Source of the DNA: Acidobacteriaceae bacterium
GTDB lineage: Bacteria; Acidobacteriota; Terriglobia; Terriglobales; Acidobacteriaceae
NCBI GenBank assembly: GCA_030044455.1
Contig: JASHVU010000137.1
Location: forward strand, 1-12,355
Direction: 5' to 3'
Length of the DNA: 12,355 nt
Shown here: positions 5,637 to 12,355 of the stretch, piece by piece
How positions within the stretch are numbered: the first letter of the stretch is position 1
How the letters are laid out: every line of letters begins with the position of its first letter
Translations under genes and position numbers: made by a program
The notes under the pieces: model-generated
What the model saw: only the letters and a program-made list of their open reading frames with translations
Databases searched by the model: none
Told to the model about the DNA's origin: nothing

Positions 5637-6344
5637 TCAGCCCGCATCCGCGGTGGCTTTGCGCGGCCATTTGACGAGCGGTCGCGTGGAGACACACGGC
5701 AACGCAACCAGCCAGAAGCCAAGTACTGCAAGATAGGCGACGATGGCGACATACGACCATAGGTAATACGCTCGAGGATTGCGTTCGAATTGAGCGAGTG
5801 TTTTGCCCACCTGCGCGGAGATGCCGGCGACCGAGAGCAAAGCGAACCCGGCAAGCACAAGTTTCGCCGCCGCGGCCGGCGGTCCCGTTTTCCGAAAGAA
5901 GGTGCAGGCTGCCACAAGCAGCATCAGGGCAGCGGTGAAGATAACGCCGCGATCGAATTGCCTGGAACGGTCGAGAGGTGAGATTTCGGAAAGCCCCCAC
6001 GCGAGCACGGCGGAGCCCACGATCAGCGCGCTAAACAAGAGCGCCCGCCTTCCCACCGGCGGGGGCTGAGTATGTACTCCCGGATCGCTGCGGCCTCCCC
6101 GCAACAGCTCCCACGCCACGAGTATCTGGAACAGAATATCGACCAGCGACAGCACCTGCTCACTGAACGAGTAGTCCTCGTCTGCCATCAGCCCGTAACC
6201 GGCAAAGAGAAATACTGAGCGACCAATGTAGAAAGCCATCAGCCCCGTAAAAAGCGGCAGTCTGCGGGCCAGTCCGCCGCGCAGGAGTGCTGCCAACAGG
6301 AGAACCTGCAGGATCAAGCCAATCGTCCAAAGAACGTTATTCAT
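5637..6344 (-). CDS. Seven-helix integral membrane protein, hypothetical
   Basis: A 235-residue protein with about seven hydrophobic segments: residues 4-24, 30-52, 63-80, 101-119, 133-150, 158-177 and 193-213. Loops are short and the C-terminus is basic (RPLVKWPRKATADAG). I recognise no catalytic motif and no named family. It resembles the small uncharacterised 7TM proteins frequent in acidobacteria, but this is from memory. It lies 59 nt downstream of the phosphoesterase gene on the same strand and probably shares its transcript. The ATG at 6344 has no clear ribosome binding site, so its translation may be weak or depend on upstream translation. It converges on cysH with one base between the two stop codons, so the 3' ends of the two transcripts must overlap. 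Confidence 0.75.
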   Translation of the reverse strand: MNNVLWTIGLILQVLLLAALLRGGLARRLPLFTGLMAFYIGRSVFLFAGYGLMADEDYSFSEQVLSLVDILFQILVAWELLRGGRSDPGVHTQPPPVGRRALLFSALIVGSAVLAWGLSEISPLDRSRQFDRGVIFTAALMLLVAACTFFRKTGPPAAAAKLVLAGFALLSVAGISAQVGKTLAQFERNPRAYYLWSYVAIVAYLAVLGFWLVALPCVSTRPLVKWPRKATADAG

Positions 6345-6403
6345 GACGATAAGGTTGCTGCTCGAGCATTCAATTCAAACGGCGCCCATGGCCCACGACC
6401 GCT

Positions 6404-7798
6404 CTAGTAGGTGTCTGGCGGTTCAGTAAAAGTGCGGCTGGTGAAGAACGCAGCATCGAACTTAACGGGTATCTGGGTGTATGGCTGCGGCGACTGCGCG
6501 TAGTCGAAGCAATCAGCAAAGTCGTCGGCGTTAACGTCGCGCGTGCCGAGGCTGGGCAGGTTGAAGATCTCTTCCGTGTACTTCAGAAAGCTGGCGAACT
6601 CATGTGTGACGTGCGAGACGTAGCCGTGTTTCGCATAGGGAGAGACCACAATGACCGGCACGCGAAAGCCCAGCCCCATATTGTCGACCGAGGGAGGATC
6701 CACGTGATCGTACCATCCACCCCAATCGTCCCAGGCAATGAAGATGACTGTCGAATCCCAGAACTGGCTCGCACCAATCGCATTGGTAATCGATGCCACC
6801 CAATCCGGTCCCTCGCCAGTCGAGGCACCGGCGTGGTCGGAGTAAGGTCCCATCGGCACAATCCATGTAACCTGCGCCAGTTGCCCATTTTGAATATCGG
6901 TGAGGACCTGGGTGTCGGGCGAGATGACGTTCGTTGTCCAGTCGGGTCCGAAACGGATGTGCCTGATGGCGTCGTAAGCCGACCAGATGTAACTGGCAAG
7001 CTTCGGCCCTGTCATCGCCGAGTAGTTGGTTGCGTAGTAGCGCCAGGTTATGCCCTTGGCGTCGAGCAGATCGGCCATGGTCTGATAATCGAAACAAGGA
7101 AAAACGCCGGGCAGGTCGGTTCCATTCGGTCCAATCATCTTCACCGTTGTTCCCGTCGGCGCGTCGCATCCCCAATAATAGCCGTTGTCGGGATTCTCAT
7201 CCGCGTCGTCAGATTGTCCGGCAATCATGTATTGATGCGCGACATAGCTCGGCCCGGTGTTGGACTGAAACATTCGATCGCCGAGTGTGTAACTCTGCGC
7301 GAGTGTCCAGTAAGGCTCAATGTCTGACTGCGGCACATAAGTATAAGGTTGGTACGGTATGGTGAATTTCTGGCCGTGGATGAAATTGTCCATCTGACCG
7401 TTATCCCAGTCTTTCCACCATCCCGGATGAGTATGGTCGAGATCTTGCTTGACAGCCAGGGGAAGTGGCTGCAAATCAATCGACGTGCCTTTGTCCATTC
7501 CTGAAGTCGCGGTGTCCGCGCCCGGAAAACCATAGAAGAGGTTATCGAAGGAACGGTTCTCCTGCATGATGATGACAATGTGCTTGATCTTCAATCGCGC
7601 GGCAGTGATTGAGGGAGGAAGCAAAACGCACCCGGTCGGTAACAGGCAAACGATCATGAGTGACAAAGTAAGAGCTAGAGACCTGAAGAAACGATCATGA
7701 TTCCGGTCAGTATGGTTGACATACGAGGTTACTTTCGGTGTCAGTGCGCTTTGACCAGTGCCGCATAAGCGCACACGGAGAAGTGAAGTCAAGATCAT
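6404..7798 (-). CDS. Phosphoesterase-family lipoprotein (acid phosphatase/phospholipase C type)
   Basis: Up to 464 residues. The PF04185 signatures are clear: VIIMQENRSFDNLFYG (75-90), WDDWGGWYDHV (356-366), VVSPYAK (384-390), and THEFASFLKYTEEIF (398-412). The family hydrolyses phosphate esters, as phospholipase C or AcpA-type acid phosphatase, outside the cytoplasm; the substrate cannot be read from the sequence. Residues 41-57 form a hydrophobic segment ending in the lipobox LPTGC (Cys57), so the mature protein is probably lipid-anchored and periplasmic or outer-membrane. The 40 residues before it are long for a lipoprotein signal, and the true start may be internal (TTG or ATG at codons 45-48). 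The 12-mer AAACGATCATGA occurs twice in this start region (7648-7659, 7689-7700). Confidence 0.9.
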   Translation of the reverse strand: MILTSLLRVRLCGTGQSALTPKVTSYVNHTDRNHDRFFRSLALTLSLMIVCLLPTGCVLLPPSITAARLKIKHIVIIMQENRSFDNLFYGFPGADTATSGMDKGTSIDLQPLPLAVKQDLDHTHPGWWKDWDNGQMDNFIHGQKFTIPYQPYTYVPQSDIEPYWTLAQSYTLGDRMFQSNTGPSYVAHQYMIAGQSDDADENPDNGYYWGCDAPTGTTVKMIGPNGTDLPGVFPCFDYQTMADLLDAKGITWRYYATNYSAMTGPKLASYIWSAYDAIRHIRFGPDWTTNVISPDTQVLTDIQNGQLAQVTWIVPMGPYSDHAGASTGEGPDWVASITNAIGASQFWDSTVIFIAWDDWGGWYDHVDPPSVDNMGLGFRVPVIVVSPYAKHGYVSHVTHEFASFLKYTEEIFNLPSLGTRDVNADDFADCFDYAQSPQPYTQIPVKFDAAFFTSRTFTEPPDTY

Positions 7799-8104
7799 TC
7801 ATAGCCCCACAAAGCGGAATGTAACTCTGCATCTGTCGAGAAGTTGATCACGTTAAGGGAAGATTCTGAATCGTCGCAACTCACGCGCAGACCAGAACCT
7901 TCGCGACGATCGGCATCACGAGAAGTGTGACCTCTTAAACTTCGACCCGGACAAAGCCTTATGAGAATCCGCATATTCCAATGTTACACACGACGAACTT
8001 CTTCTTCGTTAATTGACTTCGGTCCTTTCAGGATGTTGCAGCCTGCGCAACGAAACTCAGACCCGCGACCAAAAGATAGCCATTTATTAACAAAGTCTTT
8101 TTTA

Positions 8105-8144
8105 CAGCAACAAAACTGGATCATCGAACGGCTCGATGTTGCTG
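8105..8144. other. Bulged hairpin in gene-free DNA
   Basis: CAGCAA (8105-8110) and CATCGA (8122-8127) pair with TCGATGTTGCTG (8133-8144) around the loop ACGGC. An 11-nt bulge (8111-8121) interrupts the left arm, for 12 bp in all. Six T residues precede it on the plus strand, which is the wrong side for a terminator in that direction. It may be a structured RNA or a degenerate element. Confidence 0.35.
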
Positions 8145-8301
8145 AACGGAAATAGGCTGCAATTGTTTAGGGGCTCCCGGGAGTTCGCAAGGGAAGAATT
8201 GAGATCAATCGAGAGAGAAGCCGGGCTTGAGATGGCAAGGCGCTTACGACACCCCTTAGTTTTTAACGCGAGCCGTGCCCCTGCATAGGGGACCAGGGTG
8301 A

Positions 8302-8323
8302 TTGGTGCGGAAGGCGGGGCTTG
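8302..8323 (-). repeat. Partial copy of the tRNA-Leu 3' end
   Basis: 21 of 22 bases match 8420-8441, which is the CCA end, acceptor 3' strand, T-stem and part of the T-loop of the adjacent tRNA-Leu. The copies are in direct orientation, 118 nt apart. This is the form of an attachment-site duplication left by tRNA-targeting integration, or of a short local duplication. No integrase gene lies between them. Confidence 0.7.
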
Positions 8324-8368
8324 CGCTTGAGCCGACTTGCGGGCGTGGGCGCAGCGGCAGCCCGCAGG

Positions 8369-8392
8369 CGAAATCCCGAGCGGAGCGAGGGG
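8369..8392 (-). repeat. Intergenic repeat fragment (acidobacterial REP-like)
   Basis: On the minus strand this reads CCCCTCGCTCCGCTCGGGAT followed by TTCG. It shares CGCTCGGGAT with the copy at 10654-10704. From memory, sequences of this form recur between genes in acidobacterial and some other genomes. Copy number here cannot be judged from one window. Confidence 0.4.
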
Positions 8393-8420
8393 CCTGTGTC
8401 ATCTCAATCCTGCGCTGAGT

Positions 8421-8505
8421 TGGTGCGGAAGGCGGGACTTGAACCCGCAAGCCTTTTGGGCGCCAGCTCCTAAGGCTGGTGTGTTTGCCATTTCACCACT
8501 TCCGC
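8421..8505 (-). tRNA. tRNA-Leu (anticodon UAG)
   Basis: An 85-nt tRNA on the minus strand. The acceptor stem GCGGAAG (8499-8505) pairs with CTTCCGC (8425-8431). The discriminator A is at 8424 and CCA is encoded at 8421-8423. The anticodon stem is CCAGC/GCTGG around the loop CTTAGGA, with anticodon TAG at 8470-8472. A long class II variable arm follows, then the T-arm GCGGG-TTCAAGT-CCCGC. It decodes CUN leucine codons, chiefly CUA. It lies downstream of the amylase gene on the same strand with a 115-nt spacer. Its 3' end is partly duplicated at 8302-8323. Confidence 0.97.
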
Positions 8506-8535
8506 ACGTGCCCGTAAATCGACGAAGGCATCGGC

Positions 8536-8564
8536 AATGTTGCCATCAGGCCCGGCCAAATCAA
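8536..8564 (-). promoter_or_regulatory. Weak candidate promoter for tRNA-Leu
   Basis: On the minus strand, TTGATT (8559-8564), a 17-nt spacer and AACATT (8536-8541). The expected start is about 24 nt before the tRNA. Only 3/6 bases of the -10 match consensus, so this is tentative. Confidence 0.25.
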
Positions 8565-8620
8565 GTCTAACGCAAAACCAACTGGCGGGCAGATCGAATG
8601 CGGTTGAATGGACGCGTCGA

Positions 8621-10480
8621 TCAACGCACTTCGAAGATGGAAATCGATTGCGCCGGCTCGTCGATGTGGAGAGTTCCACGATTGGCTGTGACCGCAGCGG
8701 ACGCGGAAGGAGCTTGCGGGGCAAATTTGGCGCAGCCGGCCAGCGCAGTACCATCCATCGGAATCGCAAGCGACTTCGACGTTTCCGAGTCGTTAACCAC
8801 GATCAACATGCGCACGTTTGACGCCGGTGAGTTTGCGCCGGCAGAGCAGCCGCCTTCCTCGAGCGTGCGCACAAAGACGAAGGCATCGTTATCGGCAAAG
8901 AGATTCTGCTCCGTCCCCGATTCGAGCGCACGATGCGCGGCGCGCAGGCGGAGGATCGCCGATGTCCACGAGAAAACCTCTTGTTCCTGGGGGGTGCGGC
9001 CGTCCGGCGTGAATGCATTGTGTGAGTCGCCTTCAAAGCCTCCGGGAAAGTCATGACGGTTGTCGGGATCGGGCCCGCCGGTCAGACCGATCTCGTCGCC
9101 GGAGTAGATTTGCGGCATTCCTCTGAGCGTTGCCAACAAGCCAAAGGCGAGCTTGACTTTGGCCGCTGAGCCGCCGGCATCGGTAATAAAGCGCGTGGTG
9201 TCGTGATTGCCGATGAATGGAACCAGCCGCTCGGGATGCGGATAAAGCGAATCCTTTCCGAGCACATCGGCAAGCTCTGTCATCGGTTTGCCTGCGGCGA
9301 GCACATCGCGCAGCGCAAAGTACACCGGAAAGTCGAACGGAGTGTAAAGTCCGGTGTCGATTCCTTTGTGCGTCGCACCGCCGGCAAAATACGATGTGAC
9401 CTCGGGGTCGCGGTTGAAAATTTCTCCGACCGTGGTCAGATTCGGGTAGACACTGTGCAGCGTGGCGTCAAAGTCGTGCCAGAAACTGCGGTCGACGTAT
9501 GGAAATGTGTCCAGCCGGATGCCGTCGAGGTTCGCGGTCTCAACCCACCAGAGGGCATTCTGAATCAGATATTCCGAGACGAGCGGATTTCGCTGATTCA
9601 GATCGGGCATGTCGTCGGTAAACCAGCCATCGACAATGTTGCGCCATGCCTCGGGCGGCGCATGGGGATCTACGAGCTTATAGAAATCGTTTTCAACCGC
9701 GGGATGATGTGTCAGCGATCCGTGGAACCAGTCAGGAGCGGGCGGATCGCTCACCCATGGATGCTCAACCCCAACGTGATTGGGAACGAGATCGATGACC
9801 AGCTTCATTCCGTATGCGTGCAACTCGCTGGAAAGATGTTGGTAATCGGCCAGTGTGCCGAAGTGCTTGTCGACCGCGTAAAGATCGGTGGCGGCGTAGC
9901 CGTGATACGACTCGGGCATGGCGCCGTTCGAGTCCACGGGCGTGGTCCACACCGCGGTAACGCCAAGCTGCTTCAGGTAATCGATGTGCTGGGTAATTCC
10001 GTCGAGATCTCCGCCGTGCCAGCCGCGCGGCGCTGCGCGATCGTCGCCCGGCGGATCGTCGGCGCCTCCGTGCGCAAAGCGGTCAGTCATGATCAGGTAG
10101 AGCACGTCTGAGGAATTAAATCCGCGATGCGCGTTCGGATCATTGGTGCGCGCGGCGAAAACATATTTGCGTTGGGTCGAGCCGCTTGCATTGGTCGCGG
10201 TCAATGTGACCGTTTGCGGCCCTGCTTGTTTTGAATCGATCCACAAGAATGCCCAGTGGCCGTTGGCCGAAACTTCAGTACGTGTCAGCGAGATGCTATT
10301 GCCCAGAAGGGCAAACTGCGCACCCTTGAAGCCTTCGCCATGGAGAAGCAGCATGGGAGAAGGAAGACCGGCAAACCAATCGGGAGGGTCGATTTTGTCG
10401 ATTTGAGGAGCCTGAGCATGCGCGCCGATGGAGGCGGCGTATAGACATCCAGCCAGAAAGAATGAGGGCCAAAATCGCAT
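8621..10480 (-). CDS. Exported GH13 alpha-amylase family enzyme (cyclomaltodextrinase/neopullulanase-like)
   Basis: A 619-residue enzyme. A signal peptide (MRFWPSFFLAGCLYAASIGAHAQA) is followed by an Ig-like N-terminal domain starting IDKIDPPDWFAGLP (about 27-112), typical of cyclomaltodextrinase/SusA-like enzymes, then the catalytic barrel and a C-terminal beta domain. The GH13 motifs are DLVPNH (230-235), DGIRLD (319-324, nucleophile Asp324), Glu353 in VGEIF (general acid), and FIGNHD (422-427, Asp427). It should hydrolyse alpha-1,4-glucans or cyclic/short malto-oligosaccharides in the periplasm. Exact specificity is not readable. The ATG at 10480 has GGAG 6 nt upstream; a TTG at 10492 would add four residues and swallow that site. 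A TonB-dependent receptor gene precedes it on the same strand, suggesting a glucan-uptake pair. Confidence 0.95.
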   Translation of the reverse strand: MRFWPSFFLAGCLYAASIGAHAQAPQIDKIDPPDWFAGLPSPMLLLHGEGFKGAQFALLGNSISLTRTEVSANGHWAFLWIDSKQAGPQTVTLTATNASGSTQRKYVFAARTNDPNAHRGFNSSDVLYLIMTDRFAHGGADDPPGDDRAAPRGWHGGDLDGITQHIDYLKQLGVTAVWTTPVDSNGAMPESYHGYAATDLYAVDKHFGTLADYQHLSSELHAYGMKLVIDLVPNHVGVEHPWVSDPPAPDWFHGSLTHHPAVENDFYKLVDPHAPPEAWRNIVDGWFTDDMPDLNQRNPLVSEYLIQNALWWVETANLDGIRLDTFPYVDRSFWHDFDATLHSVYPNLTTVGEIFNRDPEVTSYFAGGATHKGIDTGLYTPFDFPVYFALRDVLAAGKPMTELADVLGKDSLYPHPERLVPFIGNHDTTRFITDAGGSAAKVKLAFGLLATLRGMPQIYSGDEIGLTGGPDPDNRHDFPGGFEGDSHNAFTPDGRTPQEQEVFSWTSAILRLRAAHRALESGTEQNLFADNDAFVFVRTLEEGGCSAGANSPASNVRMLIVVNDSETSKSLAIPMDGTALAGCAKFAPQAPSASAAVTANRGTLHIDEPAQSISIFEVR

Positions 10481-10490
10481 GAAGGGCTCC

Positions 10491-10498
10491 AAACGTTT
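10491..10498. promoter_or_regulatory. AAACGTTT palindrome beside the amylase ribosome binding site
   Basis: An 8-bp palindrome with central CG, 10 nt upstream of the amylase ATG and immediately before GGAG. LacI-family regulators of sugar genes bind palindromes centred on CG with A/T flanks. The symmetry stops at 8 bp, so operator function is speculative. Confidence 0.25.
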
Positions 10499-10653
10499 TT
10501 ATGGGCGCAAGAGTTGACCTGCTTCGAGCGCTGGCTGGCGCAGAGAGAGATATTCTTGGATCGCGCTTTGCTGCGTTCTCCAACGGATGACAGCAAAGGC
10601 TTGCGAACTGGCCTGAAGTTCGCTGAAGGCCAACTGCAGATCCCTCCCACAGC

Positions 10654-10704
10654 GATCCTTCGGCTTCGACTTCGGTCGTGGCGGCAGCCTTCGCTCGGGA
10701 TGAC
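10654..10704 (+). repeat. Intergenic repeat copy (REP-like, degenerate)
   Basis: It begins GATCCTTCGGCTTCGACTTC and ends TTCGCTCGGGATGAC. From memory this is the familiar 'GATCCTTCGGCTTCGCTCGGGATGAC'-type repeat, here with an internal insertion of about 20 nt. It shares CGCTCGGGAT with 8369-8392. Confidence 0.45.
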
Positions 10705-10728
10705 TTTGCGCTCAAGGCATCCGGCATT

Positions 10729-10750
10729 CTACAGAGCAAGAGCCCTGTAG
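10729..10750. other. Hairpin downstream of the TonB receptor
   Basis: CTACAG (10729-10734) and CTGTAG (10745-10750) form a 6-bp stem, extendable by GC/GC past one mismatch with the loop AAGA. It may act with the larger hairpin at 10767-10818 in ending the receptor transcript. Confidence 0.35.
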
Positions 10751-10766
10751 TCCATCATCGACCGTC

Positions 10767-10818
10767 CGCTCAAGAGTTGCGTCACGGCGGCATTGAAGCC
10801 GCCGCGACGCATTGAGCG
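10767..10818 (-). terminator. Long hairpin after the TonB receptor stop codon
   Basis: The inner stem GCGTCACGGCGGC (10779-10791) pairs with GCCGCCGCGACGC (10798-10810) over 13 positions, one of them a G-U wobble on the minus-strand RNA, around a 6-nt loop. The outer stem is CGCTCAA (10767-10773) with TTGAGCG (10812-10818). It begins 12 nt after the receptor stop. The U-tract is poor, so it may be a 3'-end stabiliser or a Rho-assisted terminator. Confidence 0.55.
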
Positions 10819-10829
10819 ATTGTTCTGAT

Positions 10830-12355
10830 TTAGAAGGTGAAGCGAGCCGCCAACTGGATTTCGCGGTTGCTGTAGAGCTCGACGCCCTCAATCTGTCCAA
10901 ACTGCGACGAAGTCATGCTGCCGTTTGGATTGGTGAAGGCCGGCGTGTTGAAGAGGTTAAAGGCATCGCCGTGCAGTTCGAGCGTGTACCCTTCGGCCAG
11001 GTGCAGGTTTTTCTGCATGCTGAAGTCCACCCTTTTGTAACCGGGTCCAAAGAGCTGGTTACGCCCGAGTGTGCCAATACGGGTGTAAATGTCGCAGCTG
11101 CATGCTGCGGCATTCTGGTTAGGCGGGTTGGCGAAAACCGGCGTGCTCGCGGTTCCAGGATTGAACCAATAGGCGCCGGAGTTGCCGCTGGTCGCTTTGG
11201 AATAGCTGATCGCGCCAACGAGATCGGGCCGGTTGCCTGGGTTGCCCTCGCCGGTAGAGAGATCGATGGGCGTGCCCGACTGCACAAACGCCACAATGCT
11301 CGATTGCCATCCGCCAATCAGCCAGTCCACCGGCCGTGCAACGCTTCCACCCCAGCGCTGTCCGCGTCCGAAGGGCATCTGGTAGAGCATCGATGAGCTG
11401 AAGACCCTGCGTTGATCCTCGCTGGAGTTTCCGTAACCCAGCAGAGGAGCGTAGTACAGTGCCGCGGTCTGGCCCTCGAAAGCTCCCGTGGAGTCGTCGA
11501 GCGCATGAGCCCACGCGAACGAAAAGGTGGCGATCAACCCGTTAGTTACGCGGTGCTCTTCGTGCAGCTGCAGGCCGTTGTAGTTTGAGACGCCGTTGTA
11601 GTCGTTGTAAGTGATGCTTCCCAATCCCGGGAAGTTCTGGACGCCGGTAACGAACTGGTTGATGTTGTAGGGGTAGTAGCTGGAGAGCTTCGAGCCATGG
11701 GTCCCCACGTAGGCAACGTTGGCTACGTCGCTGGAACCGAGCTGGCGCTCGATTTGGAGGTTCCATTCCTGCACTTCGCTGTTCTCGTTCTTGGTGTTGA
11801 CCGCAATCATGCTCGTGCCGGAAGGTGGGCTGTTGGGGTTAAAGTTAGGGAAACCGCGGGCCGGAAGCGGTGATCCGGTGCCGCCGCTGCTGTAGGCCAC
11901 TGCCGTCGGGCTGGTGTAGCCCAGGCAGTTGTAGTCGTTGCCGTTGTTCAGCGGTGTTTGGGTCAACTGGCCGGTGAACGTGGTGCAGTAGCCGTTGGCC
12001 GCAGAGTAGCTGTTGCTGCCGCCAAACGGAATCTGCTCGCCGAGCTGGTTGTCGATTCCACCAAAGTCGGGATAGTAGAAGATGCCATAGCCTCCGCGGA
12101 GCACGCTCTTATGGTCCGGCAGATTATAGGCAAAGCCGACACGAGGCGAAAAGTTGTGGTAATCGTTGTCGACAATGCTGCGCGAAACGCCGTTCTGGCC
12201 GGCAATCATGATGGTGCCGGTGTTTACGTTGAAGGCAGACTGCTGGTTGTGCGCCTCGTAGGGACGCGACAGGAAATCCCAGCGCGCGCCGAGATTGATG
12301 ATGAGGTTGCGCGAGACGCGCCAGTCATCCTGCGCAAAGAGCCCGTCTTCCTGGC
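10830..12355 (-). CDS. TonB-dependent receptor, Oar-like, C-terminal part (5' end outside window)
   Basis: An open frame runs from the right edge to the TAA at 10830-10832, about 508 codons. The ATG at 12209 is internal: frame and family resemblance continue above it (LFAQDDWRVSRNLIINLGAR, encoded close to the right edge). Barrel-type content includes NFSPRVGFAYNLP, EVQEWNLQIERQLG, VAYVGTHGSKL and FSFAWAHALDDSTG, ending REIQLAARFTF with the terminal Phe expected for outer-membrane assembly by BamA. The plug and any N-terminal carboxypeptidase-like domain would lie beyond the window. Such Oar/TonB receptors are abundant in acidobacteria and import large substrates using TonB energy. With the amylase next to it, a glucan ligand is plausible, but the ligand cannot be read from sequence. 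Confidence 0.93.
   Translation of the reverse strand, partial: QEDGLFAQDDWRVSRNLIINLGARWDFLSRPYEAHNQQSAFNVNTGTIMIAGQNGVSRSIVDNDYHNFSPRVGFAYNLPDHKSVLRGGYGIFYYPDFGGIDNQLGEQIPFGGSNSYSAANGYCTTFTGQLTQTPLNNGNDYNCLGYTSPTAVAYSSGGTGSPLPARGFPNFNPNSPPSGTSMIAVNTKNENSEVQEWNLQIERQLGSSDVANVAYVGTHGSKLSSYYPYNINQFVTGVQNFPGLGSITYNDYNGVSNYNGLQLHEEHRVTNGLIATFSFAWAHALDDSTGAFEGQTAALYYAPLLGYGNSSEDQRRVFSSSMLYQMPFGRGQRWGGSVARPVDWLIGGWQSSIVAFVQSGTPIDLSTGEGNPGNRPDLVGAISYSKATSGNSGAYWFNPGTASTPVFANPPNQNAAACSCDIYTRIGTLGRNQLFGPGYKRVDFSMQKNLHLAEGYTLELHGDAFNLFNTPAFTNPNGSMTSSQFGQIEGVELYSNREIQLAARFTF

Larger units (their letters stand above)
7799..8420. other. Gene-poor stretch between phosphoesterase and tRNA-Leu
   Basis: About 620 nt with no ORF I accept. 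It contains an 8-bp inverted repeat in the phosphoesterase upstream region (ATCGTCGC 7870-7877, GCGACGAT 7903-7910), a bulged hairpin (8105-8144), the palindrome CTCCCGGGAG (8174-8183), a partial tRNA-Leu 3' end copy (8302-8323), a hairpin TGCGGGC/GCCCGCA (8338-8366), and an intergenic repeat fragment (8369-8392). By eye 7960-8160 is richer in A/T than the genes around it. Confidence 0.5.
10481..10829. other. Gap between TonB receptor and amylase
   Basis: This 349-nt stretch holds two hairpins (10729-10750 and 10767-10818), a repeat fragment (10654-10704), and the palindrome AAACGTTT (10491-10498) just upstream of the amylase ribosome binding site. I found no promoter I would defend. A 78-residue plus-strand frame here is a translation of the repeat and not a gene. 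Confidence 0.5.

Noticed and set aside
5633..5639. Stop codons of cysH and the convergent membrane protein one base apart
   Set aside because: Tight convergent ends are common in compact genomes. I see no shared terminator hairpin here to make it notable.
7961..8155. 64-codon plus-strand ORF in the gene-poor stretch
   Set aside because: It shows no third-position GC bias, no good ribosome binding site and no recognisable pattern, and it includes the bulged hairpin.
20..8211. Shared 12-mer TGAGATCAATCG at 20-31 and 8200-8211
   Set aside because: A few exact 12-mer pairs are expected by chance in 12 kb, and nothing else matches around them.
8256..8450. 64-codon minus-strand ORF starting RVQVPPSAP
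   Set aside because: This is the familiar false translation of a tRNA 3' end (tRNA-Leu) and the following repeat.
9203..10111. 302-codon plus-strand ORF inside the amylase gene
   Set aside because: It lies opposite the GH13 catalytic motifs, has no recognisable domain, and arises from the high-GC reverse frame.
10514..10750. 78-codon plus-strand ORF containing PSLGMT
   Set aside because: PSLGMT is what the CTCGGGATGAC repeat yields when translated; the ORF is built on an intergenic repeat.

Overview
The window reads as chromosomal DNA of an acidobacterium (Terriglobia/Acidobacteriaceae-like). This is inferred from high GC by eye, an Oar-type TonB-dependent receptor, an exported GH13 amylase beside it, a MacB-type permease without a visible ATPase, a PF04185 phosphoesterase lipoprotein, and copies of a 'CGCTCGGGATGAC'-type intergenic repeat that I recall as common in that phylum. 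No rRNA, CRISPR array, transposase or integrase gene is visible.

Layout. Left end, plus strand: a Trm112-like zinc-ribbon protein (56-256) and a cupin (381-758). Minus strand, 771-3635: rsmA/ksgA, a small exported four-cysteine protein whose start overlaps the rsmA stop, a 232-nt gap, a MacB-like permease, and a 54-residue one-helix membrane protein (771-935) reached through a 16-nt triplicated junction. Divergent from rsmA, plus strand: an exported helical/HEAT-like protein (3680-4465) with an intrinsic terminator over its stop codon. Next is a 460-nt leader and then cysH (4928-5635), a [4Fe-4S] assimilatory APS/PAPS reductase. Convergent with cysH, minus strand: a seven-helix membrane protein and a lipoprotein phosphoesterase (5637-7798). 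A gene-poor stretch (7799-8420) precedes tRNA-Leu(UAG) (8421-8505, minus), whose 3' end is duplicated 118 nt away. The right end, minus strand, holds a cyclomaltodextrinase/neopullulanase-like amylase (8621-10480) and the C-terminal part of a TonB-dependent receptor running off the window (10830-12355).

How they work together. The amylase and receptor look like an outer-membrane capture and periplasmic cleavage pair for malto-oligosaccharides. rsmA serves ribosome maturation. cysH is the one sulfur-assimilation gene present.

The most interesting signal is the cysH leader. It holds a 22-codon ORF with tandem Cys codons (Cys10-Cys11) and a third Cys codon, placed so close to a plausible promoter that its mRNA could be leaderless. 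RNA segments around it can pair in mutually exclusive ways. This suggests cysteine-responsive translational attenuation of cysH. The second most interesting point is the tRNA-Leu 3'-end duplication, and the third is the 16-nt triplicate that chains two tiny ORFs into the small membrane-protein gene.
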